The notes under the pieces are model-generated. The model was given only the letters and a program-made list of their open reading frames with translations, did not search any database and was not told where the DNA came from. From the NCBI RefSeq assembly GCF_000296385.1, contig NZ_JH815185.1, positions 1,382,684 through 1,446,683 of the forward strand: DNA of 64,000 nt, in the 5' to 3' direction. Below, one piece after another: positions 53,030-63,009 of the stretch. The stretch is from Lachnoanaerobaculum sp. OBRC5-5 (GTDB lineage: Bacteria > Bacillota > Clostridia > Lachnospirales > Lachnospiraceae). Numbering within the stretch: the stretch's first letter is position 1; each line of letters starts with the position of its first letter. A program made the translations under genes and the position numbers.

Positions 53030-53880
53030 AATAATCCCTCCAATTCTCCTGTACCCGAAACCTTCTTATAAAGTCTTAAGAATACTATGGTAAGTAACAT
53101 AAGTATTACACTCAGTGCCGCCGCAAAAGGTATATTTCTAAGCTTTGTAAGCTGCTCCACTATAACACTTCCGATAAGAACTATTTTATTTCCTCCGAGT
53201 ATATCTGAGATATAGAAAAGTCCCATACTCGGTACAAATGTAAGTACCACACCGCTTAGAAGTCCCGGCATTGTAAGTCGGAGTGTTATTGTGAGGAATG
53301 ATTCAAGCCTGCTTGCCCCCAAATCTCTGGATGCTTCTATCAGGCTCCAATCCATTTTTTCCACACTGGAATACACTGAAAGTATCATAAAAGGCAGTAA
53401 AAAATATACCATACCTACAAGTACGGCAGGATATGTATACAACAGTTTAAGCGGAGTCTTTGTAATGCCAAAAAACATTAAAAGTTTATCAAGCACACCG
53501 TTACTTCTAAATATTATTATCCATCCGTTCAACCTGATAAGACCGCTGGTCCAAAAGGGAATCATAAGAAGCATCATCATTCTTCTCTTCCATCTCTCAC
53601 TGAGTCTTCCCATAAAATATCCGAAGGGATATCCTATCAAAGTAACCAAAACGGTTGATGCTAAAGCAAGCTTAATGGATTCCAAAAATATATTTAAGTA
53701 AAAAGGATCAAATACTTTTTTATAGTTTTCCAAAGTAAATGTAAAATCAAATCCCCAGGTCTTTGCCTTTGTCAAAAAGCTGATCAGAACCATATAGGCC
53801 AGAGGCAATATTACAAAAAGTATTGTAAAAAGATATATAGGTATTCTAAGCAGATATTTGTTAAGTTTCTTATTTTTCAC
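53026..53880 (-). CDS. potB: Polyamine ABC transporter permease PotB
   Basis: A 284-residue six-helix membrane subunit with EAA loop [20 protein letters not shown] and the conserved [17 protein letters not shown]. It overlaps potA by 11 bp and potC by 4 bp. Confidence 0.93.
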   Translation of the reverse strand: MKNKKLNKYLLRIPIYLFTILFVILPLAYMVLISFLTKAKTWGFDFTFTLENYKKVFDPFYLNIFLESIKLALASTVLVTLIGYPFGYFMGRLSERWKRRMMMLLMIPFWTSGLIRLNGWIIIFRSNGVLDKLLMFFGITKTPLKLLYTYPAVLVGMVYFLLPFMILSVYSSVEKMDWSLIEASRDLGASRLESFLTITLRLTMPGLLSGVVLTFVPSMGLFYISDILGGNKIVLIGSVIVEQLTKLRNIPFAAALSVILMLLTIVFLRLYKKVSGTGELEGLF

Positions 53881-54838
53881 CTTGAACCTCCACCATATCT
53901 TTTTTATCCCAGCCTATACTTATAGCATCACCCGGATTCAGATTGATATTCATGCCCATATGTGAAGAAGTAATCTCCTGATTATCTTTCAATCTAACCT
54001 TTACTTTTGAAAGACCTGCGGTAAAACTGTTCTCAATCACTATACCGTCATAATCACCTGCTCCAAGTCTTACATGTTCAGAACGTATTGCATATGTTTT
54101 CTCACCGTCTTTATAGAGATTTGCACCGCCCACAAACTCGGCTACAAAAGCGGTTGCAGGAGTATCATATACTTCACTTGGAGTACCTATCTGTTCTATA
54201 TTACCGTCTCTCATAACAACTATTCTTGAGGACATATTTAAAGCCTCTTCCTGGTCATGAGTTATATATATAAATGTAATGCCGAGAGCCTTTTGAAGCT
54301 TCTTTAACTCCATCTGCATCTGTCTTCTAAGCATCAGATCAAGTGCACCGAGAGGCTCATCCAATAACAATACACTCGGCTTATTTACAATAGCTCTCGC
54401 TATCGCAACTCTTTGCCTTTGACCACCTGAAAGCTGCGCCGGATTTCTTTTTTCAAAGCCTTCAAGCTGTACCAGAGAAAGAGCTTTTTCCACCTCTTTT
54501 TTTATCTCATCGGCAGGCATCTTTTTAAGTCTTAATCCATAGCCTATATTTCTTTCAACATTCATATGAGGGAAGAGAGCATAATTTTGAAATACCGTAT
54601 TTACATCTCTCTTTTCCGGTGCCAGTCCTGTGATATCCTTTCCGTTAAGTATCACCTTGCCGCTGTCAGGACTCTCAAGACCTGCAATTATTCTTATCGT
54701 AGTGGTTTTTCCGCAACCACTTGAACCCAAAAGAGTGATAAACTCTCCTCTACCTATATCAAGGGAGATGTTCTTTAAAACATTCTCACCGTCAAAACTC
54801 TTCTTTATATTTTCCAGACTTAGTATAGTATCTGTCAT
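53870..54838 (-). CDS. potA: Polyamine ABC transporter ATPase PotA
   Basis: A 322-residue ATPase. Walker [14 protein letters not shown], signature [15 protein letters not shown], Walker [13 protein letters not shown] and switch His in THDQEE are intact. The C-terminal ~85 residues form the regulatory OB domain (MOP/TOBE-like). First gene of potABCD; AGGAGGG precedes its ATG. Confidence 0.95.
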   Translation of the reverse strand: MTDTILSLENIKKSFDGENVLKNISLDIGRGEFITLLGSSGCGKTTTIRIIAGLESPDSGKVILNGKDITGLAPEKRDVNTVFQNYALFPHMNVERNIGYGLRLKKMPADEIKKEVEKALSLVQLEGFEKRNPAQLSGGQRQRVAIARAIVNKPSVLLLDEPLGALDLMLRRQMQMELKKLQKALGITFIYITHDQEEALNMSSRIVVMRDGNIEQIGTPSEVYDTPATAFVAEFVGGANLYKDGEKTYAIRSEHVRLGAGDYDGIVIENSFTAGLSKVKVRLKDNQEITSSHMGMNINLNPGDAISIGWDKKDMVEVQGEK

Positions 54839-54932
54839 CTAAATTCCCTCCTAGGGTTATTTGGCTTTATACAATAAAATATAATACCATCTTTTTTAAT
54901 ATAATTCACTAAAAATATTATTTTATCTCGAC

Positions 54933-54961
54933 TTTACTTTTACAAGTTAAAATGCTAAAAT
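54933..54961 (+). promoter_or_regulatory. Predicted promoter of the TrpR-like gene
   Basis: TTTACT (54933-54938), 17-bp spacer, extended TGCTAAAAT with -10 at 54956-54961, in the divergent region shared with potA. Confidence 0.5.
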
Positions 54962-54990
54962 GTAATTACTATTTGAATGGAGCAATTTGT

Positions 54991-55299
54991 ATGAATAATA
55001 AGATCAGGACTGACGCGGTAGACCATCTATTTGACGCCATCCTTACACTAAAAGATAAAGAGGAATTTTATATTTTCTTTGAGGATGTTTGCACAGTAAA
55101 TGAGTTGCTCTCCATCTCTCAAAGATATGAAGTGGCTAAAATGCTGCGTGAAAAGAAAACATATTTGGAGATTGCCGAGGAAACCGGCGCTTCTACAGCT
55201 ACCATCTCCAGAGTAAACCGTTCTCTAAACTATGGAAATGACGGCTATGACCTTGTTTTTAACAGACTCGGTTTATTTGAAAATAATAAGGAAAAATAA
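54991..55299 (+). CDS. TrpR-like protein, YerC/YecD family
   Basis: A 102-residue DNA-binding protein with the Trp repressor fold: LFDAILTLKDKEEFYIFFED, then the helix-turn-helix TYLEIAEETGASTATISRVN and RSLNYGNDGY. YerC/YecD proteins are common in Firmicutes; the regulon is not known to me. ATG at 54991 with GGAGC is preferred over one 39 bp upstream inside the promoter region. It is divergent from potA and may regulate it, but this is inference. Confidence 0.88.
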   Translation: MNNKIRTDAVDHLFDAILTLKDKEEFYIFFEDVCTVNELLSISQRYEVAKMLREKKTYLEIAEETGASTATISRVNRSLNYGNDGYDLVFNRLGLFENNKEK

Positions 55300-55302
55300 T
55301 TT

Positions 55303-55329
55303 TGCCGGAGTTTATACTCCGGCATTTTT
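55303..55329 (+). terminator. Terminator after the TrpR-like gene
   Basis: TGCCGGAGT-ttat-ACTCCGGCA is a perfect 9-bp stem followed by T5. Its T-run touches the rnhA stop codon, so it separates convergent genes. Confidence 0.9.
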
Positions 55330-55936
55330 ATATAAGTCCAAGTGCTTTTTTTGCAAGTTCATCCGCCATATCATTATACTTATCTCCCGAATGTCCTCTT
55401 ACCTTTATAAAATCCACATCCACATGCTTTGAAGCGTTTTTATAAAATTCAACATAATGCATGGTACCGGGCTTTTTGGCTTTCCAATCTCCGTTGCACC
55501 ACTTCTCTATACCCTCATAGTCATAAAAAATACTGATACTCTTTATATCATGATCCAGACAATATTGCATGGCCGCCATAGAACCCTGTATCTCACCTGC
55601 AACATTTCTCATATCGCTCATATCATCCTTTTCAAACTTTTTTGAAAAATAAAGTTCATCATCCTTATGCATCATAACCATGCCATATGAATATGACTTG
55701 GTAGTGTCGTCATAACTTCCGTCAACATAAGCAAAGGCTTCAGATTGTTTCTCTTCGCCTTCCTCTTTATTCTCAACACTCTTTGTTTCGTTTACAAAAT
55801 CCAAAGCCTCTTCCCTGCTTGTAAAACTTTTATAAGCGGCTCCCGAAAATCCGCTAACCGACTTTTTACATTCATCCCATGTCTCAAAGACTCCTGTATT
55901 TCTTCCTTTTCTTACCGCGTAGTATTTCTTTGCCAT
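55328..55936 (-). CDS. rnhA: Ribonuclease HI with N-terminal hybrid-binding domain
   Basis: A 202-residue endonuclease degrading RNA in RNA-DNA hybrids. Residues 1-45 form the RNaseH1_N/viroplasmin-like domain (KYYAVRKGRNTGVFETWDEC). The catalytic core starts ~68 with acidic residues in AYVDGSYDD, NVAGEIQGSM, FYDYEGIEKW and GHSGDKYNDMADELA. ATG at 55936 fits the usual N-terminus MAKKYYAV; the longer frame lacks a site. Confidence 0.93.
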   Translation of the reverse strand: MAKKYYAVRKGRNTGVFETWDECKKSVSGFSGAAYKSFTSREEALDFVNETKSVENKEEGEEKQSEAFAYVDGSYDDTTKSYSYGMVMMHKDDELYFSKKFEKDDMSDMRNVAGEIQGSMAAMQYCLDHDIKSISIFYDYEGIEKWCNGDWKAKKPGTMHYVEFYKNASKHVDVDFIKVRGHSGDKYNDMADELAKKALGLI

Positions 55937-55940
55937 ATAT

Positions 55941-56939
55941 TTACCTGTTCCAAAATATATTTTTCTCTTCTTCACTCAAATTTGCGGCAAACTCCCTTTT
56001 TATTTCAAGGAACTGCTCAAAATTTACTACCATTGAATGAAGTATTGCCCTGTCTTCAAATTCCTCTCGGCTCTTTGGAAGCTGTGAGTTTTTCATCTTT
56101 TCTTTTACAAAATATAAGTCCATCAAAGCATTTACCGCATTATTTGACTCATGCAGTTTAGGCACAAGATTAAAAATAAGTTCAGCCACATCTCTTGCCT
56201 GACTTGGTCTTGTCTTCATGCCCTTACCCTGATCAAAAATATATCTAAGGGTCATGATTTGAGACTTTCTCATTTCCATATAGTTTATAAAATATTTCAA
56301 ATCATAGCTTAGTATATTGTCTTTATCAATATATGCCTTTGAGATTGCACTGTCTATCAGCTTATCAAGCTCATCAAAATCATATTCAAGTTTTACCCTG
56401 TTATTCTCATCTCTTAGAAAGCCTACCAAAGTATCCAGCATGTACTTTATTTCATTTTCTATTTTTGCCTGATATTCCCTTATATGTTTCAAGTTTCTCG
56501 GCATATACATATTTAAAAATATTCCGACGGATGTTCCTATAAGCATCAAAGCCGCTTCATTTTTTACAACATCAAAACTCATATACTTCGTTGCCAAAAT
56601 ATGTGTTACCAAAACGGTACATGGTGAAAGTCCTTCATTTAAATCAAAGACCATACAAACCGCTACAAAAATGAGCAAGTAGCAAACCAGCGCCCATATA
56701 TCATATCCGAATAAACTAAATACGACAAATGAAATCAACATAGCCAGAACAAATGCCGCAATTCTTTTTAATGCAATCTTTATTGTGGATTTTTTTGTAT
56801 CCTGTATACTCAGTAAGGTTATAATACCTGCCGATGCACTGTAGTTTAACCCAAAAATTCCGGCAATAAATATTGCAAGTCCTGTTCCGACAGCAATTTT
56901 TATTACTTTTATCAGATTTATATTTTTAAAATATGTCAT
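55941..56939 (-). CDS. Aromatic acid exporter (ArAE/FUSC-like) membrane protein
   Basis: A 332-residue protein: six hydrophobic segments in residues ~10-150, then a helical cytoplasmic domain. SASAGIITLLSIQDTKKST is conserved in the YgaE-like ArAE family of small FUSC transporters. LVTHILATKYMSFDVVKNE lies in the last TM pair. Substrate unknown. It precedes rnhA by 4 bp on the same strand. Confidence 0.82.
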   Translation of the reverse strand: MTYFKNINLIKVIKIAVGTGLAIFIAGIFGLNYSASAGIITLLSIQDTKKSTIKIALKRIAAFVLAMLISFVVFSLFGYDIWALVCYLLIFVAVCMVFDLNEGLSPCTVLVTHILATKYMSFDVVKNEAALMLIGTSVGIFLNMYMPRNLKHIREYQAKIENEIKYMLDTLVGFLRDENNRVKLEYDFDELDKLIDSAISKAYIDKDNILSYDLKYFINYMEMRKSQIMTLRYIFDQGKGMKTRPSQARDVAELIFNLVPKLHESNNAVNALMDLYFVKEKMKNSQLPKSREEFEDRAILHSMVVNFEQFLEIKREFAANLSEEEKNIFWNR

Positions 56940-56948
56940 AGTCCTCCG

Positions 56949-57911
56949 TTATCTTTTAAAATATAATGCTGTGTGCCTTACCAGCTTATATACTGCAGGT
57001 AAGAAATATTCAAACTTTATAAAAAATCTTTCTCTAAAATCCAGCTCATTATATTCTTTTTTAAAGTCCTTTGACAATATGTTTTTAAAATCTCTTGTAT
57101 TTACATATGTAAGGAAACGAAGTCTCTTTGCGGCACTTAGCACTTCCTCATGAAATCTGTATCCTGAGTCTTCATCATATGCCTTATACATGGCCTCCAT
57201 ATTTTGATAGTACTCTTCCTGTTTTCTTTTGTAATCACCGCTAAACTGTGAGGCTGTCCATGAAGTCGGTACTCCCATTCTGTACACACTCATAACCCTG
57301 TCGATATAATAGGCATCACCGTATTTTACAGAGATTATCTGCATAGGTATATCTCCCACCTTACAGTCAAAATAATACTTGGGCAAACTCTTCATATACT
57401 CTGTTCGTAATAAAAGTGAGGCAGTGGGATAATGTGCTCTTTTATTTATAACTTCTTTTGCACCGACTACACAGTTTCCGGTATAAGGTCTTATAAGGTT
57501 TGGAGAAAATGTGGCATCCAGATTTTCAACCTTCGCAGCATGAAAGCAAAAGCTTATTTCGGGATGTGCATCCATATAATCCACCTGCATTTGAAGTTTA
57601 TTATCATCGCACCAGTAGTCATCTCCCTCACACATGGCTATATATTCTCCGCTTGCTCTTGGAAAGTTGTATTTTCCGCTTGGATTTGTAACCCCTTGTG
57701 AGTACATATTTTCCTCATGAAATAATGGCTTTATAATATCCGGATACTTTTTTTCATATTCTCTTATAATATCTGCCGTATCATCTGTTGATGCATCATC
57801 ATTTATCAGAATTTCTATATCAAAGTTTCTTTTCTGCACCAAAAATGAATCTATTGCCTTTCTTATATATTTACCGTGATTATATGTAATGCAGCATATA
57901 CTTACTTTCAT
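56949..57911 (-). CDS. Family 2 glycosyltransferase
   Basis: A 320-residue GT-A fold transferase. VSICCITYNHGKYI opens the fold, INDDASTDDTADII binds the nucleotide sugar, and CEGDDYWCDDNKL provides the metal-binding DxD. The C-terminal region is amphipathic. Such enzymes build surface polysaccharides or teichoic-acid-type polymers; no polymer cluster is next to it, so acceptor and sugar are unknown. Confidence 0.88.
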   Translation of the reverse strand: MKVSICCITYNHGKYIRKAIDSFLVQKRNFDIEILINDDASTDDTADIIREYEKKYPDIIKPLFHEENMYSQGVTNPSGKYNFPRASGEYIAMCEGDDYWCDDNKLQMQVDYMDAHPEISFCFHAAKVENLDATFSPNLIRPYTGNCVVGAKEVINKRAHYPTASLLLRTEYMKSLPKYYFDCKVGDIPMQIISVKYGDAYYIDRVMSVYRMGVPTSWTASQFSGDYKRKQEEYYQNMEAMYKAYDEDSGYRFHEEVLSAAKRLRFLTYVNTRDFKNILSKDFKKEYNELDFRERFFIKFEYFLPAVYKLVRHTALYFKR

Positions 57912-58091
57912 ACTTTACTCTCTTTTTATATTATTTGCAGGTAAAACCGCACAGGGTTTTAAATACGTTTACTTCAATATCATACTATAACATAAAAGTT
58001 GATATAAAGTGAGTTTTTATTATCTTTATAAAACTTCAAAACTTGTGGATAATCTACTACTGTGGTATTATTGTTCTCATTGGAGGTAATT

Positions 58092-59039
58092 ATGACCAAG
58101 TACACCCTATTGCAATGGATTGCATTTTTTTATATATATTGTTTTTTCGGATGGTGTTTTGAATCCGGATATGCAACTATTAAGGAGAGAAAACTTACAA
58201 ACAGAGGTTTCCTTCGCGGCCCTTATATTCCTATATATGCCTTCGGCGCTATATTTGTTCTGATTATAACAGATAAATTCCAAGGAAATATACTGAAAGT
58301 TTATTTTTCAGGAATGATTGCTGCTACAATACTTGAATATATCACAGGTTATGTGATGGAAAAACTTTTTAAAGTAAAATACTGGGACTATAGCGATCAC
58401 AAGTTCAATTTAAGCGGATATATATCGCTCTCCACCTCTATAGCATGGGGATTTTTATCACTCCTGCTTACCGATTTTTTACAGGTAAATGTCTATAGAT
58501 TTGTATCTAAGATAAATGAGTCAAATTTGAAGACTTCTGTAATAGTTGTTAGTATTATCTTTTTCTCGGATTTGATTCTTTCAATAAAGGCCGCATTCAA
58601 TCTTGCCAAAGCATATACGGCACTTGAAAGGGCTAAGGTTGAATTCCTTGAAGTCAAAGAAAAACTTTCATTGATAGCAGATGACCTTGTAAGTGAGACT
58701 CAAAATAAGCTTGTAGGTATCAAAGACAGTGTGGCAGGACGTGTGAGCCAGGCAAATGAATATATCTCAAACGGAAGAGTGAGTTTCTCATCTTTAAAAT
58801 CCGATATAGAAAATGCTCTTTCGTCACTTTCAAATACGGTTGCTTCAAAGAGTCCGGCTTATCTTGAGCTTAAAATAAAATATGAAGTTGCAAGAGAAAA
58901 GGTATCCTTAAGCTTACCGAAAACCGGAAAAATCATGTCATTCTTTATTAGAAATATGATAAAAGGAAATCCGGGACTTAATAAAAAGTACATCTCTCAG
59001 ATGAAGGAACTTAGTGAAATAAGAAAAAGAAATAAATAA
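58092..59039 (+). CDS. CmpB-type membrane protein (putative ABC transporter permease)
   Basis: A 315-residue protein. The first ~170 residues have five or six hydrophobic helices with FGWCFESGYATIKERKLTNRGFLRGPYIPIYA (pieces FFGWCFESGY and NRGFLRGPYIP), the signature of the ABC_trans_CmpB family. The rest is a long, helical, charged domain without known motif. The family is annotated as putative permease, but transport is unproven. ATG 58092 follows TGGAGGT. Confidence 0.82.
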   Translation: MTKYTLLQWIAFFYIYCFFGWCFESGYATIKERKLTNRGFLRGPYIPIYAFGAIFVLIITDKFQGNILKVYFSGMIAATILEYITGYVMEKLFKVKYWDYSDHKFNLSGYISLSTSIAWGFLSLLLTDFLQVNVYRFVSKINESNLKTSVIVVSIIFFSDLILSIKAAFNLAKAYTALERAKVEFLEVKEKLSLIADDLVSETQNKLVGIKDSVAGRVSQANEYISNGRVSFSSLKSDIENALSSLSNTVASKSPAYLELKIKYEVAREKVSLSLPKTGKIMSFFIRNMIKGNPGLNKKYISQMKELSEIRKRNK

Positions 59040-59043
59040 AGCT

Positions 59044-59092
59044 GAAAGCTACAGGTTTGTACCGACTGTACCTACCCGTAGCTTTTTATTAC
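59044..59092. terminator. Bidirectional terminator between the CmpB-like gene and cca
   Basis: AAAGCTAC...GTAGCTTT forms the stem with inner GTAC/GTAC pairing, followed by T5 on the plus strand. Convergent genes meet here. Confidence 0.7.
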
Positions 59093-60294
59093 TCATTTTT
59101 TGCTATATCAAGAAGCAGTTCTTTATTATTCATTTTAGGTTCTTCAATTACTCTTTTTAATAACTCTTCCAAAATTTCACCGATTTTAGGTCCTTTCGGT
59201 ATTCCAAGTTCCATCAAATCTTTCCCGGTAATATCAAGCATGGATATATCAAAAGCATGATTTTCTTCTTTAATCTTCTCATATCTCTTTTCAATATCAT
59301 TTATTTCTTCCAAAATATTCACATTTTTTCTGTCCGACTTACAGATTTTTATATAGTCCTCAAAGAGTTTTGTACCGAGTCTGTGCAATGACAGTCTTAT
59401 ATCCGAATCCTTCTTCGGTAAAGGTAATTTAAGTTCCTCTATAAGCAGACAGGTATTGATTTTTGTTGCATTATCAGACTTCAATTCTGAGAGTATTTTC
59501 TTTACCGAATTTATATTTTCTACATTTTGCAAAAATACAGTCCAGTACATATGTTTTTCATCACCCAGGTCTCTTTTGTAAAACTGATAAAAGCTTTCAT
59601 CAAGCTTTGCAAACTCTTTACCGATATATTTATAAAGTCCGCTGCTGTATATATACTTTACATTTTCTGCAAAATTTCCTGAAAGTGTCTTATTCAGCTC
59701 TACAAATATTCTCTCCTTGCTGACATTTGACAGTAATGAAGCCTTATCTTTTATTGCAACAAATGTGTCTTTTTCTATTTCAAACCCGAGTTGTGCAGAA
59801 AACCTGATTGCTCTAAGCATTCTCAGAGCATCCTCATCAAATCTCTTATTTGGATCTCCTACAGCTCTAATAATACCGCTGTTTAAATCCTCCTGACCTT
59901 TATATAGATCCACTATACCCTTTTTATGCGAATAAGCCATTGCATTAATTGTAAAATCCCTTCTGCAAAGATCTTCAGAAAGGCTTTTACTGAATGATAC
60001 ACTGTCAGGATGTCTTCCGTCCGAGTAGTTTCCGTCTATTCTGTATGTAGTCAGCTCATAGCCTTCTCCGTCCATAAGTACTGTAATAGTTCCGTGTGCA
60101 ATACCCGTATCAAAGGTCTTTTTAAATATCCTCTTCATTTCTTCCGGAAGAGCGTTTGTAGTGATATCCCAGTCCTTAGGCTTTCTGCAAAGCAGGGAAT
60201 CCCTGACACAGCCACCTACTGCAAATCCTTCAAAACCGTTCTCCTCCAACTTATCTATAATATTTTCAACGTTTTTTGGCAAATCTATTCTCAT
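59089..60294 (-). CDS. cca: CCA tRNA nucleotidyltransferase
   Basis: A 401-residue class II nucleotidyltransferase that adds or repairs the tRNA 3' CCA, needed here since the tRNA-Leu gene lacks CCA. FAVGGCVRDSLLCRKPKDWD holds the catalytic DxD-like acidic pair, RRDFTINAMAY the next motif, and DPNKRFDEDALRMLRAIRF the neck region. ATG at 60294 with AAGGAGAT; the frame runs 55 codons further through the proS terminator and is not real. Confidence 0.92.
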   Translation of the reverse strand: MRIDLPKNVENIIDKLEENGFEGFAVGGCVRDSLLCRKPKDWDITTNALPEEMKRIFKKTFDTGIAHGTITVLMDGEGYELTTYRIDGNYSDGRHPDSVSFSKSLSEDLCRRDFTINAMAYSHKKGIVDLYKGQEDLNSGIIRAVGDPNKRFDEDALRMLRAIRFSAQLGFEIEKDTFVAIKDKASLLSNVSKERIFVELNKTLSGNFAENVKYIYSSGLYKYIGKEFAKLDESFYQFYKRDLGDEKHMYWTVFLQNVENINSVKKILSELKSDNATKINTCLLIEELKLPLPKKDSDIRLSLHRLGTKLFEDYIKICKSDRKNVNILEEINDIEKRYEKIKEENHAFDISMLDITGKDLMELGIPKGPKIGEILEELLKRVIEEPKMNNKELLLDIAKNE

Positions 60295-60357
60295 TCTTAT
60301 CTCCTTAACAAAAGCTGATACCGGGGACATAAGTATATGAATGCTTAAAAACTTAAT

Positions 60358-60385
60358 ATTAAAACCGCAGCCTTCTGACTGCGGT
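60358..60385 (-). terminator. Terminator after proS
   Basis: ACCGCAG-(8 nt)-CTGCGGT stem followed by UUUUAAUAUU on the minus strand. Confidence 0.85.
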
Positions 60386-60397
60386 CTCTTTATTATT

Positions 60398-61837
60398 TTA
60401 ATATGCTTTTCCCCAGTAAACCATCTTTGTAGCCTTCTTGCCGCAACAAACGCATACATCGCTAAGCTGCTCCTGTGCCTCAGGCATACATCTTGATGTG
60501 GCTCCTGCCTCTTCCTTTATCTTGTCCTCACAAGCTCTGTCACCGCACCACATAGCCTTGATAAATCCCGGCTTGTTATCTGCAATATCCTTGAACTCTT
60601 CCATAGTTCTTGCCTCATAAGTATGAGCTTCTCTATGCGCAAGGGCTGTTTCATACATATTTGTCTGAATCTTTTCAAGGCATTCCTTAACTTCACTTTC
60701 AACATTTTCAAGTGATACGAAGATCTTCTCACCTGTATCTCTTCTGACAAATACGCATTGATCATTTTCAATATCCTTCGGTCCGATTTCAATTCTAAGA
60801 GGTATACCTCTCATCTCAGACTCGGCAAACTTAAATCCCGGGCTCTTCTCGCTGTCATCAAGCTTTACTCTTACACCTGCAGCATACAGTCTGTCTTTAA
60901 GCGCATTAGCCGCCTCAAGTACACCTTCCTTATGTGCGGCTACAGGTATTATATTTACTTGAACAGGTGATATATGAGGTGGTAACTTAAGACCTGAGTC
61001 ATCACCATGTACCATTATAACAGCGCCTATTATTCTTGTAGTCATACCGAATGAGGTCTCAAAAACAGGCTTGATTTGATTGTCCTTATCAGTAAATGTT
61101 ACATCAAATGCCTTTGCAAATCCGTCTCCGAAGTAGTGGCTGGTACCTGACTGTAATGCCTTACCGTCATGCATAAGTGCCTCTATGGTATAGGTTGCCT
61201 CGGCTCCGGCAAACTTCTCCTTATCGGTCTTTATACCTCTTATAACAGGTATAGCCAAGTCCTTTTCAAAGAAGTCCGCATATACTTCAAGCATCTGTAC
61301 CGTTCTGTCATGAGCTTCCTTGGCTGTGGCATGAACAGTATGTCCCTCCTGCCATAAAAACTCTCTTGAACGAAGGAAAGGTCTGGTTGTCTTTTCCCAT
61401 CTTACTACAGAACACCACTGATTTAAAAGCTGCGGAAGATCTCTATAACTCTTTACAACCTTTGAGTAGTAGTCACAGAATAATGTTTCCGATGTAGGTC
61501 TGACACAGAGTCTCTCCTCAAGCTCCTCCATTCCACCATGAGTTACCCATGCAACCTCAGGTGCAAAGCCTTCAACATGGTCCGCCTCTTTTTGTAAAAG
61601 GCTCTCAGGTATGAACATAGGCAGATAACAGTTTTGAATTCCTGTCTCTTTAAATCTTCTGTCTATCTCATTTTTCATATTTTCCCATATTGCATAACCG
61701 GCAGGTCTTATTACAAGACAACCCTTTACACTTGTATAGTCAACAAGCTCCGCCTTAAGCACAATATCTGTATACCATTGTGCAAAGTCTTTCTCCATGG
61801 AAGTAATTTCTTCTACAAGCTTTTTTTCTTTAGCCAT
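60398..61837 (-). CDS. proS: Prolyl-tRNA synthetase (archaeal/eukaryotic-like short type)
   Basis: A 479-residue class II synthetase. Motif 1/2 region [38 protein letters not shown], motif 3 GTTTRIIGA-like [16 protein letters not shown] are present. The C-terminal zinc domain has [16 protein letters not shown] and CVCCGKKA and ends in Tyr, as in the archaeal/eukaryotic type, and there is no INS editing insertion. No T-box leader precedes it. Confidence 0.95.
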   Translation of the reverse strand: MAKEKKLVEEITSMEKDFAQWYTDIVLKAELVDYTSVKGCLVIRPAGYAIWENMKNEIDRRFKETGIQNCYLPMFIPESLLQKEADHVEGFAPEVAWVTHGGMEELEERLCVRPTSETLFCDYYSKVVKSYRDLPQLLNQWCSVVRWEKTTRPFLRSREFLWQEGHTVHATAKEAHDRTVQMLEVYADFFEKDLAIPVIRGIKTDKEKFAGAEATYTIEALMHDGKALQSGTSHYFGDGFAKAFDVTFTDKDNQIKPVFETSFGMTTRIIGAVIMVHGDDSGLKLPPHISPVQVNIIPVAAHKEGVLEAANALKDRLYAAGVRVKLDDSEKSPGFKFAESEMRGIPLRIEIGPKDIENDQCVFVRRDTGEKIFVSLENVESEVKECLEKIQTNMYETALAHREAHTYEARTMEEFKDIADNKPGFIKAMWCGDRACEDKIKEEAGATSRCMPEAQEQLSDVCVCCGKKATKMVYWGKAY

Positions 61838-61843
61838 TTTTAT

Positions 61844-61999
61844 TTAATCCTCTATATCTTCTTTTATTTCTTTTTTCTTTCTGATTACCAAATCAGATTC
61901 GGCATCATTTATCCTTCTTTTTAAATACAAATATACCACGATGCCTACAATGAATAATATAATAATTAATGCAATCTCAATTATATTTCTTATTAACAT
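61844..61999 (-). CDS. Small single-pass membrane protein
   Basis: A 51-residue open frame read from the minus strand: MLIRNIIEIALIIILFIVGI, then VVYLYLKRRINDAESDLVIR and a Lys/Glu-rich tail ending EDIED. One hydrophobic helix (~5-26) is followed by a charged cytoplasmic tail. It overlaps the end of the surface-protein gene by 23 bp, with GAGGGGC close before its ATG, and ends 7 bp before proS. It is likely translated by coupling. Function unknown. Confidence 0.6.
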   Translation of the reverse strand: MLIRNIIEIALIIILFIVGIVVYLYLKRRINDAESDLVIRKKKEIKEDIED

Positions 62000-63005
62000 T
62001 GCCCCTCGATTTTTCTCTTCTCTTTTTATTTATCCATTTAACCGCATTTATCATCGGTAATAATACAATTGCAATCCACCATGCATATGCACCGGCAGCC
62101 AAAAGTGTAACACCGTCATATCTGTTAAAGCTTTTATCAGTTGAACCGTTTTCCTCTATACTTTCATCCGCATTTGTTGAAGCTTCAACAGTTTCATTAA
62201 TAACTTCATTATTGCTTATTTCAGTCGAAGTTTCAGTAATATCAGGAAGGCTTGTGAACGTATTGTTTTCAGTCGCATTATCTGTAATTGTACTATCGGT
62301 ATTTACCTCAGTCTGAACATTTTTGTCAACTTCAGATTTACTCACACTGTCATTATCATTTCTTTTATGTTTATGACCTGATTTATTTTCCGGCTGCTTT
62401 GCAGTTTCAGCCTTTTGCGCGGAGCTTTCGGTTGGTTCTACATTATTTGTCGGGTTCTTAGTGTCCGAATTGTCATTGCCGCTCTGAGAGGCTTTTGTAC
62501 CTTTTTTTGAACTTTCCGAATTTTCAATTCTTTTCTTTTTTCCCGATGAATGTCCAAAAGACTTATTCGCATTGGATTTTGTGGCAATATTTTTATCCGG
62601 TATTGAAGGCTTTGTTCCCTCTCCAGAATCTGAAGGCCTTGTAGGCTCAGGTCTCGGATCTATTGGCACGGGCGGTACAGGCAGCTTTTGAATAGTCTCA
62701 TACTGTACATAAAATGTACCGTCCGAAGCGACATATTCTCTTTTTCTTAGCCCGTCCTGCTCATATGTGGGCTCTCTTTCAATTATCCACTCTCCATAGT
62801 TGCTTTCATCTATTCCGGCTGAGGTTTCAACATACCCTGCGTTTGAGCCATGTAAACCTCCGTTTTTTTGAATACCTGTCATATCTACATATGCGGCTCC
62901 AACAGTTGTCGCATTGCCTTTTAGAACACCTACACCGTTTACCGATATAAAGGCGGTCGTCAGTGCCAATGACATAGCACCCATTGCTTTATATTTTTTC
63001 TTCAT
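61977..63005 (-). CDS. Secreted, low-complexity, membrane-anchored protein
   Basis: A 342-residue protein of unknown function. An N-terminal signal peptide (~1-37) is followed by a short folded part with GEWIIEREPTYEQDG and VASDGTFYVQYETI, a Pro-rich patch (PVPPVPIDPRPEPTRP), and about 170 residues of Ser/Thr/Asn/Lys/Glu low complexity. A C-terminal helix (~300-322) and a Lys/Arg-rich tail anchor it; no LPxTG motif is present. It lies 4 bp after a LytTR response regulator gene, suggesting a regulated surface protein. Confidence 0.7.
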   Translation of the reverse strand: MKKKYKAMGAMSLALTTAFISVNGVGVLKGNATTVGAAYVDMTGIQKNGGLHGSNAGYVETSAGIDESNYGEWIIEREPTYEQDGLRKREYVASDGTFYVQYETIQKLPVPPVPIDPRPEPTRPSDSGEGTKPSIPDKNIATKSNANKSFGHSSGKKKRIENSESSKKGTKASQSGNDNSDTKNPTNNVEPTESSAQKAETAKQPENKSGHKHKRNDNDSVSKSEVDKNVQTEVNTDSTITDNATENNTFTSLPDITETSTEISNNEVINETVEASTNADESIEENGSTDKSFNRYDGVTLLAAGAYAWWIAIVLLPMINAVKWINKKRREKSRGNVNKKYN

Positions 63006-63009
63006 TTAA

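Noticed and set aside
60295-60459. 55-codon N-terminal extension of cca
   Set aside because: Crosses the proS terminator and proS 3' end; ATG 60294 has a good ribosome site.
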